Origin: SAR86 cluster bacterium
GTDB taxonomy: Bacteria > Pseudomonadota > Gammaproteobacteria > Magnimaribacterales > D2472
Reading direction: 5' to 3'
Assembly (NCBI GenBank): GCA_018607365.1
Contig: JABBBT010000054.1
Location: 1 to 35,798 of the forward strand
DNA length: 35,798 nt
Positions 7,213-16,722 of the stretch are shown piece by piece. Both the position numbers and the translations under genes were made by a program. Below the pieces are notes generated by a model. It was given only the letters and a program-made list of their open reading frames with translations. It was not told where the DNA came from and searched no databases. The number at the start of each line of letters is the position of its first letter. Positions within the stretch are counted from its first letter, which is position 1.

Positions 7213-9135
7213 ATGTCAAAAATAATAGGAATTGATTTAGGAACAACTAACAGCTGTGTAGCTGTTATCGAAGGACAACAACAAAAAGTTATAGAGAATG
7301 CAGAAGGCGGCAGAACAACTCCATCTGTTATTGCTTATACAGATAATGATGAGGTGCTTGTAGGAATGCCAGCTAAAAGGCAGGCTGTCACTAATCCAGA
7401 AAATACTCTTTACGCAATTAAAAGATTAATTGGTAGGACTTTCGACGACAAAGTGGTGAGTAAAGATGCTGACATGGTCCCTTATAAAATTATCAAAGCT
7501 GATAATGGTGACGCATGGGTTGAAGCTGCAAATAAAAAATTAGCTCCACCTCAGGTAGCTGCAGAAATTCTTAAGAAAATGAAAAAAACTGCAGAAGACT
7601 ATTTAGGACATGAGGTAAAAGAGGCTGTAATTACAGTACCAGCTTACTTTAACGACTCTCAAAGACAAGCAACCAAAGATGCTGGAAAAATAGCAGGTCT
7701 TGATGTTAAAAGAATTATAAATGAGCCAACAGCAGCTGCCTTAGCATATGGTCTAGATAAGCATAAAGGAGATTCAACTGTTGCCGTGTATGACTTAGGT
7801 GGCGGAACTTTTGATATATCAATAATTGAAATTTCAGATGTTGATGGAGAGCATCAATTTGAAGTGCTATCTACAAATGGTGATACTTTCTTAGGAGGAG
7901 AGGATTTCGATTTAAGACTTATAGATTATTTTGTTGAGCAGTTTAAAGACGAATCTGGTTTTGATTTAAAGAGTGATCCACTTGCATTACAAAGGCTAAA
8001 AGAGGCAGCTGAAAAAGCTAAAATTGAACTATCTTCATCAGAACAAACAGAAGTCAATTTGCCATATATTACAGCCGATAGCTCAGGACCAAAGCATTTT
8101 GTTCATAAAATAACCAGAGCAAAACTAGAGTCCTTAGTTGAGGATTTAGTTGATAAAAGTTTAGAGCCTCTCAAGTTAGCATTAAAAGATGCCAAACTAG
8201 CAAATGCAGATATCTCAGAAATTTTACTGGTTGGAGGGCAGACAAGAATGCCTTTAGTACAAAAGAAAGTGTCTGAATTTTTTGGAAAAGAACCAAGAAA
8301 AGATCTAAACCCAGATGAAGCAGTTGCAGTTGGAGCAGCTATTCAAGGTTCAGTTTTATCAGGAGACACGACTGATGTCTTGTTGCTTGATGTTACTCCT
8401 TTAACTTTGGGAATTGAAACCCTGGGTGGAGTTTCAACTCCTGTTATTGAAAAAAATACAACTATTCCAACTCAGAAATCACAAGTTTTCTCAACTGCTG
8501 AAGACAATCAAACAGCAGTAACTGTTCATGTAATTCAAGGTGAAAGAACGCAAGCATCTCAGAATAAATCACTTGGACAATTCAATCTTACTGATATTCC
8601 ACCAGCTGGAAGAGGTACTCCTCAAATTGAAGTCTCTTTTGATTTAGATGCTAATGGTATTTTGAATGTTTCAGCTAAAGATAAAAATACAGGCAAAGAA
8701 CAATCTATTGTTATTAAAGCATCAAGCGGACTTTCTGATGAAGATATAGAAAATATGGTTAAAGATGCCGAAGCTAACGCTGAAGATGATAAAAAATTTG
8801 AAGAGTTAGTTAAGACAAAAAATAATGCAGACATGTTAGTACATGCAACTCGTAAAACTATAGACGAATCAGGAGATAAATTATCTGATGAAGAAAAATC
8901 TCAGGTTGAGGCTTCTGTAGTTAGCTTAGAGGAAGCAATAGCATCAGAAAATACTGAATCGATAGAATCTGCAACTAAAAATCTTAATGATGTTCTTACA
9001 CCATTAACTCAAAAGCTTTATGCACAAGATGGCGATTCTGCAGAAGGCGGAGAAGAGAACAATAATGCTCAAGAAGATGCTGATCAAAATACAGTTGATG
9101 CTGAGTATGAAGAAGTAAAAGAAGAAGATAAGTAA
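7213..9135 (+). CDS. dnaK: Molecular chaperone DnaK (Hsp70)
   Basis: ATP-driven chaperone for nascent and stress-damaged proteins, working with DnaJ and GrpE encoded on either side. 640 residues, full length. The nucleotide-binding domain begins [18 protein letters not shown] and contains [15 protein letters not shown] and [13 protein letters not shown], the three Hsp70 signatures. The substrate domain starts near [14 protein letters not shown], and an acidic tail ends EEVKEEDK. A strong ribosome site (AGAGGAAAG) fits high expression. Expected to be induced from the upstream sigma-32 promoter. Confidence 0.99.
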   Translation: MSKIIGIDLGTTNSCVAVIEGQQQKVIENAEGGRTTPSVIAYTDNDEVLVGMPAKRQAVTNPENTLYAIKRLIGRTFDDKVVSKDADMVPYKIIKADNGDAWVEAANKKLAPPQVAAEILKKMKKTAEDYLGHEVKEAVITVPAYFNDSQRQATKDAGKIAGLDVKRIINEPTAAALAYGLDKHKGDSTVAVYDLGGGTFDISIIEISDVDGEHQFEVLSTNGDTFLGGEDFDLRLIDYFVEQFKDESGFDLKSDPLALQRLKEAAEKAKIELSSSEQTEVNLPYITADSSGPKHFVHKITRAKLESLVEDLVDKSLEPLKLALKDAKLANADISEILLVGGQTRMPLVQKKVSEFFGKEPRKDLNPDEAVAVGAAIQGSVLSGDTTDVLLLDVTPLTLGIETLGGVSTPVIEKNTTIPTQKSQVFSTAEDNQTAVTVHVIQGERTQASQNKSLGQFNLTDIPPAGRGTPQIEVSFDLDANGILNVSAKDKNTGKEQSIVIKASSGLSDEDIENMVKDAEANAEDDKKFEELVKTKNNADMLVHATRKTIDESGDKLSDEEKSQVEASVVSLEEAIASENTESIESATKNLNDVLTPLTQKLYAQDGDSAEGGEENNNAQEDADQNTVDAEYEEVKEEDK

Positions 9136-9144
9136 AACAAAAAT

Positions 9145-10248
9145 ATGTCAAAGAGAGACTATTATGAAACACTAGAAGTCTCTCGCGATGCTTCTTCTGC
9201 CGAGCTAAAAAAAGCCTTCAAAAAGAAGGCTATGAAATTTCATCCTGATAGAAATCCTGACGACCCAGAAGCTGATGCTAAATTTAAAGAAGCAGCAGAG
9301 GCCTATGAAGTTCTCAATGATCCCCAAAAAAAATCTGCATATGATCAATTCGGTCATTCAGGTGTTGAGGGAATGGGTGGCGGAGGCCAAGGTTTCAATG
9401 ATGTAAACATTAATGATATCTTCGGAGATATCTTTGGGGATGTTTTTGGAACAAGATCTTCATCAAGAAGATCTAGAAGAGGTTCCGACCTTCAATATAA
9501 TCTTGATCTTAGTCTCAAAGAGGCAGTTCTTGGTGCCCAGAAAAAAATAAAAATACCTTCTCATAAATCTTGTATAGATTGTGATGGAAGTGGAGCAGCA
9601 AGAGGCTCCAGCCCAAGCGTATGTTCAAACTGCAATGGAGCAGGTCAAGTAAGATTGCAACAAGGATTTTTCTCTGTACAGCAGACATGCTCTGCATGTT
9701 CAGGATCAGGACAGACAATAAAAGACCCATGCAAGCCATGCAGAGGCCTTGGTGCTACCAAAGAGAATAAAACCTTATCAGTAAACATTCCAGCAGGTGT
9801 TGATAATGGAGACAAGGTTAGGTTGACTGGAGAAGGTGAATGGGAAAAGGGTGGTCAGTCAGGTGATTTATATGTCGCAATAAGAGTAATTGATAATCCC
9901 ATTTTTGAGCGAGAAGGCAAGGACTTATATCTAGAGGCTCCTATTCCATTTGAGATATCTATAATTGGAGGAGCTATAAAAATTCCTACTCTTGAAGGTT
10001 CTTTGTCCTTAAAGATTCCCCCTCAAACTCAAACCGGAAAAATTTTTAGAGTTAAGGGCAAGGGTGCAGCAGTTGTAAGAAATTCTAGAAGGGGTGACTT
10101 GTTGTGTAGAGTTATTGTTGAAACTCCTTCGAGCCTTGATAGAAAACAGTCAAAGTTATTAAAAGAATTTACAGATTCGTTAAGTCAGTCTAAAAACTAC
10201 CCTGGAACTGAATCATTTTCTAAAGCAGCAGATAAATTTAAAGAATAA
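9145..10248 (+). CDS. dnaJ: Co-chaperone DnaJ (Hsp40)
   Basis: Delivers substrates to DnaK and stimulates its ATPase. 367 residues. The J domain has HPD at residues 33-35. A short Gly/Phe linker (about 71-106) follows. The zinc region has all four CxxCxGxG repeats intact (CIDCDGSG, CSNCNGAG, CSACSGSG, CKPCRGLG; cysteines 143 to 199). The C-terminal substrate-binding domains close the protein. Type I DnaJ with normal length and layout. It ends two bases before dapB. Confidence 0.98.
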   Translation: MSKRDYYETLEVSRDASSAELKKAFKKKAMKFHPDRNPDDPEADAKFKEAAEAYEVLNDPQKKSAYDQFGHSGVEGMGGGGQGFNDVNINDIFGDIFGDVFGTRSSSRRSRRGSDLQYNLDLSLKEAVLGAQKKIKIPSHKSCIDCDGSGAARGSSPSVCSNCNGAGQVRLQQGFFSVQQTCSACSGSGQTIKDPCKPCRGLGATKENKTLSVNIPAGVDNGDKVRLTGEGEWEKGGQSGDLYVAIRVIDNPIFEREGKDLYLEAPIPFEISIIGGAIKIPTLEGSLSLKIPPQTQTGKIFRVKGKGAAVVRNSRRGDLLCRVIVETPSSLDRKQSKLLKEFTDSLSQSKNYPGTESFSKAADKFKE

Positions 10249-10250
10249 AA

Positions 10251-10913
10251 ATGCTTCATATTTTTATCAATGGTGCTTCTGGGAAAATGGGTAATGCAAT
10301 ACTTAAGCTATCTCTAAAGGATAATGCAATTTCAGTTGTTACCGAAAAATCTTCTAAAGAAATAGATGTAGTTATCGATTTTTCAAGACCTGAATCTTTA
10401 ATAAACAATTTACAAGAATATAAAACAACAAATATTCCTTTTGTTATTGGAACCACTGGATTTAGTGATGAGCAGATAAAATTGATTGAAGATGAATCCC
10501 TCACAAGGCCAATACTTCTTTCATATAATATGAGCAAAGGAATCTTTACTCTAAAGAATTCTATTAAGAAATTTCTCCAGGATAATATGCATAAATTGGA
10601 ATGTAATATTGAAGAGATTCATCATATATCAAAAGTAGATGCTCCATCAGGAACTGCGATTGAGATAAAAAATCTTATAAAAAAGTATGATCTTGATAAA
10701 AATATTTTATCTATAAATATTGACTCAAAAAGAGTAGGAGATGTTTTTGGTATACATAAAGTTTCTTTTAAAAATGATATCAATGAGGTTGAATTTAAAC
10801 ATGAAGCTCTTTCAAGAGACGTGTTTGCTGAAGGCGCTATCGAAATAGCCAAAAAAATATTAAAAAAAGATCCAGGTTTGTATCAATTAGAAGATTTTTT
10901 TGAAAACAAATAG
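10251..10913 (+). CDS. dapB: 4-hydroxy-tetrahydrodipicolinate reductase DapB, compact form
   Basis: NAD(P)H-dependent reduction step to tetrahydrodipicolinate, for lysine and meso-diaminopimelate (peptidoglycan). 220 residues against about 270 in E. coli. The nucleotide loop GASGKMG (8-14) is present, as are VIDFSRPESL, VIGTTGF and the active-site block EEIHHISKVDAPSGTA (His124, Lys128). The shortfall is mostly between the second strand (SVVTEK) and VIDFSRP, where E. coli has about 45 more residues including the stretch that contacts the cofactor ribose. The reading frame is clean, so this looks like a natural compact enzyme and not a frameshift. It follows dnaJ by two bases, as in Pseudomonas. 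Confidence 0.93.
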   Translation: MLHIFINGASGKMGNAILKLSLKDNAISVVTEKSSKEIDVVIDFSRPESLINNLQEYKTTNIPFVIGTTGFSDEQIKLIEDESLTRPILLSYNMSKGIFTLKNSIKKFLQDNMHKLECNIEEIHHISKVDAPSGTAIEIKNLIKKYDLDKNILSINIDSKRVGDVFGIHKVSFKNDINEVEFKHEALSRDVFAEGAIEIAKKILKKDPGLYQLEDFFENK

Positions 10914-10981
10914 CTTTTAAAAGCGTTAAATTTTCTATAGAATACAACAACTTTTAACACGAAGGTCCTAGATTTTAAAGT

Positions 10982-11034
10982 TGGGGTGCTCACTTGAGTC
11001 AGCTTTATTGGGATTGGAGAAATAACCCCAGGAG
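10982..11034 (+). promoter_or_regulatory. rpsB leader: hairpin next to the ribosome-binding site
   Basis: In the 127-bp gap before rpsB, TGGGGT (10982-10987) can pair perfectly with ACCCCA (11025-11030), which directly abuts the ribosome site GGAG (11031-11034). Inside lies a smaller hairpin, GCTCAC/GTCAGC with one mismatch. In E. coli, S2 represses its own rpsB-tsf mRNA through a structured leader, so this is a candidate counterpart. A -10-like TATAGAAT at 10936-10943 could be the promoter, with no clear -35. Fold and role are inferred. Confidence 0.5.
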
Positions 11035-11040
11035 AATAAA

Positions 11041-11883
11041 ATGAGTATAGTTTCAGTAAAAGACCTGTTACACGCAGGCGTTCATTTCGGTCATCAAAAA
11101 AGGTTTTGGAATCCAAAGATGGAGCAATATATTTTTGATACAAGAAAACAAATTAGTATTATCAATCTTGACCTTACCCAAGAACACTTAAGTGCTGCTG
11201 CCTCTAAAGTAGAGGATGTATGCTCAAAAGGTAACAAGGTTCTTTTTGTTGGTACAAAAAGATCTGCAAGCAAAACAATCAAAGACGAGGCATCCGCATT
11301 AGGATTACCTTATGTTAATAAAAGATGGTTAGGTGGAACTCTAACTAACTGGAAAACAATTAGAGGTTCAATAAGAAGACTTCAGGATATAGAGGAAATG
11401 ATTTCTTCAGGAAGAATTGAAAAGCTTATTAAGAAAGAAGCTGTTGAAATGCAAAAAGAATATACAAAGCTAGAAGCAAGTGTTGGTGGTATAAAAGACA
11501 TGAAAGGTCTTCCGGATGCTATTTTTGTAATCGATGTGAAGTATGAAAAAATAGCAGTTCTAGAAGCAAAAAAAATGGGAATACCTGTTATAGCGTTAGT
11601 TGACACTAACTCAGATCCTGATGGAATCGATATGGTAATACCAGGAAATGATGATGCTATAAGATCAATCAGACTAATTACTAAAATTATTGCAGATTCT
11701 TGTGCTAGAGGTTTAGAGTCATCTAAAGGGTACTCACCTATTTCTGATAAAGAATCACCAGTTATTCAGACTATAAAAAAAGAAGCACCTGTTGTTGAGG
11801 CTGTAGCTGAAGAAGCTGTAGTTGAAGAAGCACCTGTTGTTGAAGAAGTTGAAAATACTGAAAAGAAAGAGGAAGTTAAATAA
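11041..11883 (+). CDS. rpsB: 30S ribosomal protein S2
   Basis: Structural protein of the small ribosomal subunit, bound late near S1. 280 residues. The conserved start [31 protein letters not shown] and [15 protein letters not shown] are clear S2 signatures. About 50 residues at the C-terminus (from roughly residue 235) form an acidic Ala/Val/Glu/Pro tail that includes an internal repeat, longer than the 241-residue E. coli protein. First gene of the long run through tilS, followed two bases later by tsf as is usual. Confidence 0.98.
   Translation: MSIVSVKDLLHAGVHFGHQKRFWNPKMEQYIFDTRKQISIINLDLTQEHLSAAASKVEDVCSKGNKVLFVGTKRSASKTIKDEASALGLPYVNKRWLGGTLTNWKTIRGSIRRLQDIEEMISSGRIEKLIKKEAVEMQKEYTKLEASVGGIKDMKGLPDAIFVIDVKYEKIAVLEAKKMGIPVIALVDTNSDPDGIDMVIPGNDDAIRSIRLITKIIADSCARGLESSKGYSPISDKESPVIQTIKKEAPVVEAVAEEAVVEEAPVVEEVENTEKKEEVK
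11782..11843 (+). repeat. 17-bp exact direct repeat inside the rpsB 3' end
   Basis: GAAGCACCTGTTGTTGA occurs at 11782-11798 and again at 11827-11843, 45 bases apart, so in frame (15 codons). It encodes EAPVVE twice in the acidic S2 tail, with a partial third unit (EEAVVEEA) between. The likely origin is in-frame duplication. Confidence 0.85.
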
Positions 11884-11885
11884 TA

Positions 11886-12743
11886 ATGGAAATCAAAGCA
11901 GCTCAAGTTAAAGAATTAAGAGATATGTCAGGCGTAGCAATGATGGAATGCAAAAAAGCATTAGTGGACTGTGATGGTGATATTCAAAAAGCATTAGATT
12001 TATTAAGATCAAATAGTGCTTTGAAAGCAGAAAAAAAAGCATCTAGAGTAGCTGCAGACGGAATTCTAAGAGCATTTTCTGGAGACAGCTATTCAACTTT
12101 AATAGAAATAAATTCTGAAACTGACTTTGCAGCTAAAGATTCAAGCTTTATAGGATTTGCAGATGATGTTGAAGAATTTATCTCAAAAAATAAATTACTT
12201 GATATTACAGAAATACAAGAATCTGATATCGAAGAGAAAAGAAAAGCTTTAATTCAGGGGATTGGAGAAAATATTCAACTTAGAAGGCTAAATACTGTTG
12301 AATATGATAACGGCATGAATGCAGGAGTATATATGCATTCTGACTCAAAACTTGCGTCTGTAGTTGTTGTCTCAGGTGGCGATGAGTCTTTAGCTAAAGA
12401 TATAGCTATGCATGTCGCAGCTTTTAATCCACTGTGTTTATCTAAAGACGATCTTGACTCAGAAGTTTTAGAAAGAGAAAAAGCTATTTATATGGTTCAG
12501 GCTGAAGAGTCTGGAAAGCCTAAGGAAATAATGGAAAAAATGATTGAAGGTAAGCTTAATAGATATTTATCTGAAGTTTCTTTATTATCTCAATCCTTTG
12601 TAAAAGATCCTGATCTTTCAATACAAGATCTCCTTGATAAGAATAGTGCATCTATTCATTCATTCTCTAGACTAAAAGTTGGTGAGGGTATCGAGGTTGA
12701 AACAAAGAATTTTGCCGATGAGGTTGCTGAGCAGTTAAAATAG
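11886..12743 (+). CDS. tsf: Elongation factor Ts
   Basis: Exchanges GDP for GTP on EF-Tu. 285 residues, the family's usual length. An N-terminal UBA-like domain has [19 protein letters not shown], followed by the core motif [14 protein letters not shown] that inserts into EF-Tu. The dimerisation and C-terminal modules ([31 protein letters not shown]) are intact. Coupled to rpsB (two bases between) and followed four bases later by pyrH. Confidence 0.98.
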   Translation: MEIKAAQVKELRDMSGVAMMECKKALVDCDGDIQKALDLLRSNSALKAEKKASRVAADGILRAFSGDSYSTLIEINSETDFAAKDSSFIGFADDVEEFISKNKLLDITEIQESDIEEKRKALIQGIGENIQLRRLNTVEYDNGMNAGVYMHSDSKLASVVVVSGGDESLAKDIAMHVAAFNPLCLSKDDLDSEVLEREKAIYMVQAEESGKPKEIMEKMIEGKLNRYLSEVSLLSQSFVKDPDLSIQDLLDKNSASIHSFSRLKVGEGIEVETKNFADEVAEQLK

Positions 12744-12747
12744 TTTT

Positions 12748-13461
12748 ATGACCAATCTTATCCATAAAAGAATCCTTGTTAAATTTAGTGGGGAATCTGT
12801 TGCTGGTGATGATGAGCATGGCATTGATCCAAAAATTCTTGATCAAATGGCTTCTTCTGTAAGCGCTTGCAAAGAGCTTGGTGCTCAAATAGGTATTGTC
12901 ATTGGAGGGGGTAATCTTTTTAGGGGTGAAAAGCTTAACAAAGCAGGAATGGATAGAGTAGCTGGTGATCATATGGGTATGCTTGCTACTGTAATGAATG
13001 GAATTGCTTTAAGAGATTCTTTAGAAAGGGCTGGAATAAAAACAAGAGTAATGTCTGCGATATCAATGTCTGGAATAGTTGAGCATTATGATAGGAGACT
13101 AGCTATTCAGTTATTAAGTGATGGTTATGTTGTTATATTTACTGCTGGAACTGGAAATCCCTTCTTTACTACTGACACAGCTGGTTGTCTAAGAGCTATT
13201 GAAACTCAATCTGATTTAATGTTGAAAGCAACAAGAGTTGATGGTGTTTATGATTCAGATCCTGAGGTAAATGAGAATGCAGAATTTTTCTCAGAATTAT
13301 CTTTTGACGATGCAATTTCTAAAAACTTAAAAGTAATGGATGCAACAGCATTAACATTAGCAAGAGATCATAAGCTGCCTATAAAAGTCTTTAATGTGAA
13401 CACACCTGATGCTCTTAAAAATATTATTTGCGGTGAAAAGATAGGTACATTAATATCTTAA
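12748..13461 (+). CDS. pyrH: UMP kinase
   Basis: Phosphorylates UMP to UDP in pyrimidine nucleotide synthesis; a hexameric amino-acid-kinase-fold enzyme. 237 residues. The start [13 protein letters not shown] contains the phosphate loop, followed by [29 protein letters not shown] and [18 protein letters not shown], then [11 protein letters not shown]. All signatures are intact. Placed between tsf and frr as in most bacteria. Confidence 0.98.
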   Translation: MTNLIHKRILVKFSGESVAGDDEHGIDPKILDQMASSVSACKELGAQIGIVIGGGNLFRGEKLNKAGMDRVAGDHMGMLATVMNGIALRDSLERAGIKTRVMSAISMSGIVEHYDRRLAIQLLSDGYVVIFTAGTGNPFFTTDTAGCLRAIETQSDLMLKATRVDGVYDSDPEVNENAEFFSELSFDDAISKNLKVMDATALTLARDHKLPIKVFNVNTPDALKNIICGEKIGTLIS

Positions 13462-13462
13462 T

Positions 13463-14017
13463 ATGAATGAAATAATAAATGCAGCTAGCGAAAGAATGGA
13501 TAAGTCCATCTCTTCTTTAAATCAAGCTTTTAATAAAATTAGAACAGGTCGTGCTAATCCATCTATTCTAGATGGTATAAAAGTAGACTACTATGGAACT
13601 TCTACTGTGCTTAATCAAGCTGCAAGTATTAGTGTTGAAGATGGAAGATCTCTAGTTATTTCACCATGGGATAAATCGCTTATTCCTGAGATTGAGAAAG
13701 CTATCATGAATTCAAATTTAGGATTAAATCCAAGTACCTCATCAGATCTCATAAGAATTTCAATGCCATCTTTAACAGAAGAGACTAGGCAAGACTATAT
13801 TAAACAGGCACGATCAGAGGCTGAAAATGCTAGAGTTTCAGTAAGAAATATAAGAAGAGACTCTAATCAAACTATTAAAGATAATCAGTCATCTGGGGAC
13901 ATTTCTGAGGATGATCAAAGACGCCTAGAAGACTTAATACAAAAAGAAACAGACAAATATATAGCTCTTGTTGACTCAGAACTTAAGAAAAAAGAAGCTG
14001 ATCTGCTAGAAATCTAA
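13463..14017 (+). CDS. frr: Ribosome recycling factor
   Basis: Splits post-termination ribosomes together with EF-G. 184 residues, one of the most constant lengths in bacteria. KIRTGRANPSILDGIKVDYY and LNQAASISVEDGRSLVISPWD are signature stretches, and the long three-helix bundle ends DKYIALVDSELKKKEADLLEI. Starts one base after the pyrH stop. Confidence 0.98.
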   Translation: MNEIINAASERMDKSISSLNQAFNKIRTGRANPSILDGIKVDYYGTSTVLNQAASISVEDGRSLVISPWDKSLIPEIEKAIMNSNLGLNPSTSSDLIRISMPSLTEETRQDYIKQARSEAENARVSVRNIRRDSNQTIKDNQSSGDISEDDQRRLEDLIQKETDKYIALVDSELKKKEADLLEI

Positions 14018-14026
14018 AAAGCCATC

Positions 14027-14752
14027 ATGGCTAAAATACTCAAACAAGCATCAAAAAATAATTTAAATGTTGCTATCATAATGGATGGAAATGGAAGGTG
14101 GGCTTTATCTAATTCATTGAATATAAGTAAAGGGCATCAAAAGGGAGTTCAAGTTGTTAAAGATATAGTTCAGGAATCTGTGCAACAAAAAATATCATCA
14201 CTAACACTTTATGCTTTTAGCTCAGAAAACTGGTCACGCCCTAAAGCAGAGATAGAGGCTATTAAAAAATTAGTTCTAGACGCCATAGAGGAACAGGTTC
14301 CAGAACTAATTGAGCAGAAAGTGAAGCTTACATTTTTTGGAAGACATGATGATTTCGGAAAAAAAATATCAAAAAAAATTAAGGAAGCTGAGTTTAATAC
14401 TAATACTTCTGAGCCATCACTAAATTTAAATGTTGCTTTGGGATATGGTGGCAGACAGGATATAGTTGATTTAACAAAAAATATCTCTTCGAGAGTCCTT
14501 GCTAAGGAAATTAATATAGATGATATAAATGAAGAAATGGTGAGTAATTCCTCCTGTGTACCTGAAGATAAAATTGATTTATTAATCAGAACAGGCGGAG
14601 ATAAAAGGATCAGCAATTTTCTCTTATACCAAATAGCCTATGCTGAAATATTTTTTATAGACAAATTTTGGCCTGATTTTGAAAAAGATGATTTTATAAG
14701 CTGTATCAATAAATTTAATAAAGTGAGTAGAAGGTTTGGCGCAAGAATTTAA
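14027..14752 (+). CDS. uppS: Undecaprenyl diphosphate synthase (cis-prenyltransferase)
   Basis: Makes C55 undecaprenyl diphosphate, the carrier lipid for peptidoglycan, from farnesyl and isopentenyl diphosphate. 241 residues. VAIIMDGNGRWA holds the catalytic Asp (residue 20). TLYAFSSENWSRP and the C-terminal LLIRTGGDKRISNFLLYQ (substrate-binding arginines) are also present. Family members more often have RTSGE at the last motif. The end overlaps the cdsA start by 17 bases, and the isoprenoid gene dxr follows cdsA. Confidence 0.97.
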   Translation: MAKILKQASKNNLNVAIIMDGNGRWALSNSLNISKGHQKGVQVVKDIVQESVQQKISSLTLYAFSSENWSRPKAEIEAIKKLVLDAIEEQVPELIEQKVKLTFFGRHDDFGKKISKKIKEAEFNTNTSEPSLNLNVALGYGGRQDIVDLTKNISSRVLAKEINIDDINEEMVSNSSCVPEDKIDLLIRTGGDKRISNFLLYQIAYAEIFFIDKFWPDFEKDDFISCINKFNKVSRRFGARI

Positions 14753-15554
14753 ACAAAATTTTATAACAAGATCCTTAACGGGACTAGGCATAACTTTGCC
14801 GGTCTTTTTCATTATTTTTCTTGAAAATGAATATGTATTTATAGCATTCCTTTCATTGATAACAGGGCTTAGTATTTTCGAATGGTTCAAAAACTCTAAC
14901 AATAAGAGCTTTTTAGCTGACAGTATTATTATTTCATTGTTTATAATATTAACAGCGTTATATTCTGATAAATTTTTTCTCTTCATTATATTTTTTACAT
15001 CAATCTTTTGGTGTTTGTTCTGCCTTTCACTCGCAACAAAATCATATATAAAACTTAGCTTTATTTCATTTGAAAATATTTATCTAAGAACACTTATTCC
15101 AATTGGTTTTTTTGGAAGTGGGGTATTTTTAATTAGTCAAGACAGCTTCCTGTCATTTTCTAATTACTACCTAATGCTGATAATTATTTTTAACTCGGCC
15201 ATATCAGATAGCTCTGCCTACTTGGTTGGCTCTTTTTTTGGAAAAAACTCATTGCTTAAAGAAATAAGCCCAAATAAAACATTGGAAGGGTTTCTTGGTG
15301 GAATCTGCGGTTCGGCTATTTTTGGATTTTTATTAGTATATTTTTTTGAATCTAACCCGCTTTTGATACTAATTCTTGTCATTGGGTCTATATTTGCCTT
15401 TACGGGTGACTATTTCTTTAGTTTTCTAAAAAGGAAAAACGGAATAAAGGACACTGGTTCCATGTTGCCTGGTCATGGAGGTATATTAGACAGAATGGAT
15501 TCGCACTTTTCTGCAACACCGGCAATCACGCTACTAATAATTATTCTTCTGTAA
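14736..15554 (+). CDS. cdsA: Phosphatidate cytidylyltransferase (CDP-diglyceride synthase)
   Basis: Makes CDP-diacylglycerol, the precursor of all phospholipids; integral inner-membrane enzyme. 272 residues with seven to eight membrane segments. The C-terminal family signature is complete: FSFLKRKNGIKDTGSMLPGH followed by GGILDRMDS. The start is a TTG inside uppS; no ATG or GTG is available in frame between the upstream stop and the first membrane segment, so TTG is the best choice. Order uppS-cdsA-dxr-rseP-bamA is standard for Gammaproteobacteria. Confidence 0.95.
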   Translation: MAQEFKQNFITRSLTGLGITLPVFFIIFLENEYVFIAFLSLITGLSIFEWFKNSNNKSFLADSIIISLFIILTALYSDKFFLFIIFFTSIFWCLFCLSLATKSYIKLSFISFENIYLRTLIPIGFFGSGVFLISQDSFLSFSNYYLMLIIIFNSAISDSSAYLVGSFFGKNSLLKEISPNKTLEGFLGGICGSAIFGFLLVYFFESNPLLILILVIGSIFAFTGDYFFSFLKRKNGIKDTGSMLPGHGGILDRMDSHFSATPAITLLIIILL

Positions 15555-16709
15555 ATGAAAAATATACTTTTGCTTGGGGCTACTGGAAGTATTGGTGACA
15601 GTGTTCTTTCTGTAATTGAGCAAAATCAACAATCTTTGAATTTATATGCAATAACTTTGGATAGTAATACATCTAAAGCCAAAGATATTTCAGAATCTTT
15701 CACACCAGAATATATTCATATTAATAATGAAAAATCTTTTAATAAAATCAAAGAAGATAATGAAATTAATAGCAAAGTTTTAAATGGAAGCTCTGACCTT
15801 AGCGCTTTAATTAATGATGATAATGTAGATATTATTGTTTCTGCTATTACTGGATTTGCAGGTCTTGAAGCAACTGCCATTGCATCAAAAACAGGAAAGA
15901 CAATTTTATTAGCAAATAAAGAGAGTATTGTAGCTGCTGGAGAATTAATTTTGCTATCAGCAGAATCGTCTGGCACAACTATTATTCCAATAGATAGTGA
16001 ACATAATGCTATTTTTCAATGTTTAGCTGGAGAAAAAAATACTGATGATGTTTCTAAAATAATAATTACTGCATCTGGAGGGCCTTTTTTAAATAAGAGT
16101 CTCTCTAGTTTAAAGGGTGTAACCAAAGAGCAAGCATTAAAACATCCTAACTGGAGCATGGGATCCAAAATATCTATTGATTCAGCCACTCTTGTTAACA
16201 AATGTCTTGAGTTGATAGAGGCTAAGTATTTATTTGGTTTAGATGAGCAGTTTTTTGAGCTAGTCATCCATCCTCAAAGCATTGTCCACTCTATTGTTTC
16301 TTATAGAGACGGATCAAGTATATGCCAGATGAGCAATCCAGATATGACAGTACCAATAGCTCATGCATTATCTGATTCAAGAAGGCTAAAAAACAATTTT
16401 GATGCCATTGATTTCTCTTCATTGAGTCTAACCTTTAATGAATTTCCAGAAGACAGAAAAAAATTAGAAAATATCGCTAGAGAGGTATGTAAAAATGGCA
16501 ATAGTTCTGGAATCATTTTTAATGCAGCTAACGAAATTGCTGTGAAGAATTTTCTTGAAGATAAAATATCATTTAATCAAATTTATGATGTGATTTATAG
16601 AACTTTTGAGGCAACTCCTATGTCTAATATTACTGATATAGAATCAATTTATGAAAAAGATATAGAATCACGCATGGAGGCTAAGAAGGTGGTAAAATCC
16701 ATCTCTTAA
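15555..16709 (+). CDS. dxr: 1-deoxy-D-xylulose 5-phosphate reductoisomerase
   Basis: Committed step of the MEP isoprenoid pathway, giving 2-C-methyl-D-erythritol 4-phosphate with NADPH and a divalent metal. 384 residues. The NADPH loop is LLGATGSIGDSVLSVI at the N-terminus. LLANKESIVAAGE, IDSEHNAIFQCL (metal ligands Asp and Glu), ATLVNKCLELIEAKYLF and HPQSIVHSIVSY cover the active site. It starts immediately after the cdsA stop and supplies precursors for the UppS reaction. Confidence 0.97.
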   Translation: MKNILLLGATGSIGDSVLSVIEQNQQSLNLYAITLDSNTSKAKDISESFTPEYIHINNEKSFNKIKEDNEINSKVLNGSSDLSALINDDNVDIIVSAITGFAGLEATAIASKTGKTILLANKESIVAAGELILLSAESSGTTIIPIDSEHNAIFQCLAGEKNTDDVSKIIITASGGPFLNKSLSSLKGVTKEQALKHPNWSMGSKISIDSATLVNKCLELIEAKYLFGLDEQFFELVIHPQSIVHSIVSYRDGSSICQMSNPDMTVPIAHALSDSRRLKNNFDAIDFSSLSLTFNEFPEDRKKLENIAREVCKNGNSSGIIFNAANEIAVKNFLEDKISFNQIYDVIYRTFEATPMSNITDIESIYEKDIESRMEAKKVVKSIS

Positions 16710-16722
16710 AAAATAAGAAATT

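Noticed and set aside
10251-10913. Frameshift as the cause of the short DapB
   Set aside because: All motifs before and after the gap are in one frame, and the gene fits tightly after dnaJ with a normal C-terminus.
10913-10924. GCTTTTAAAAGC palindrome after dapB as a terminator or operator
   Set aside because: No loop and no T-run, and 12-bp AT-rich palindromes are expected by chance.
14209-14616. Minus-strand 135-aa ORF
   Set aside because: Antisense to uppS, serine/leucine-rich shadow composition, no start signal or recognisable motif.
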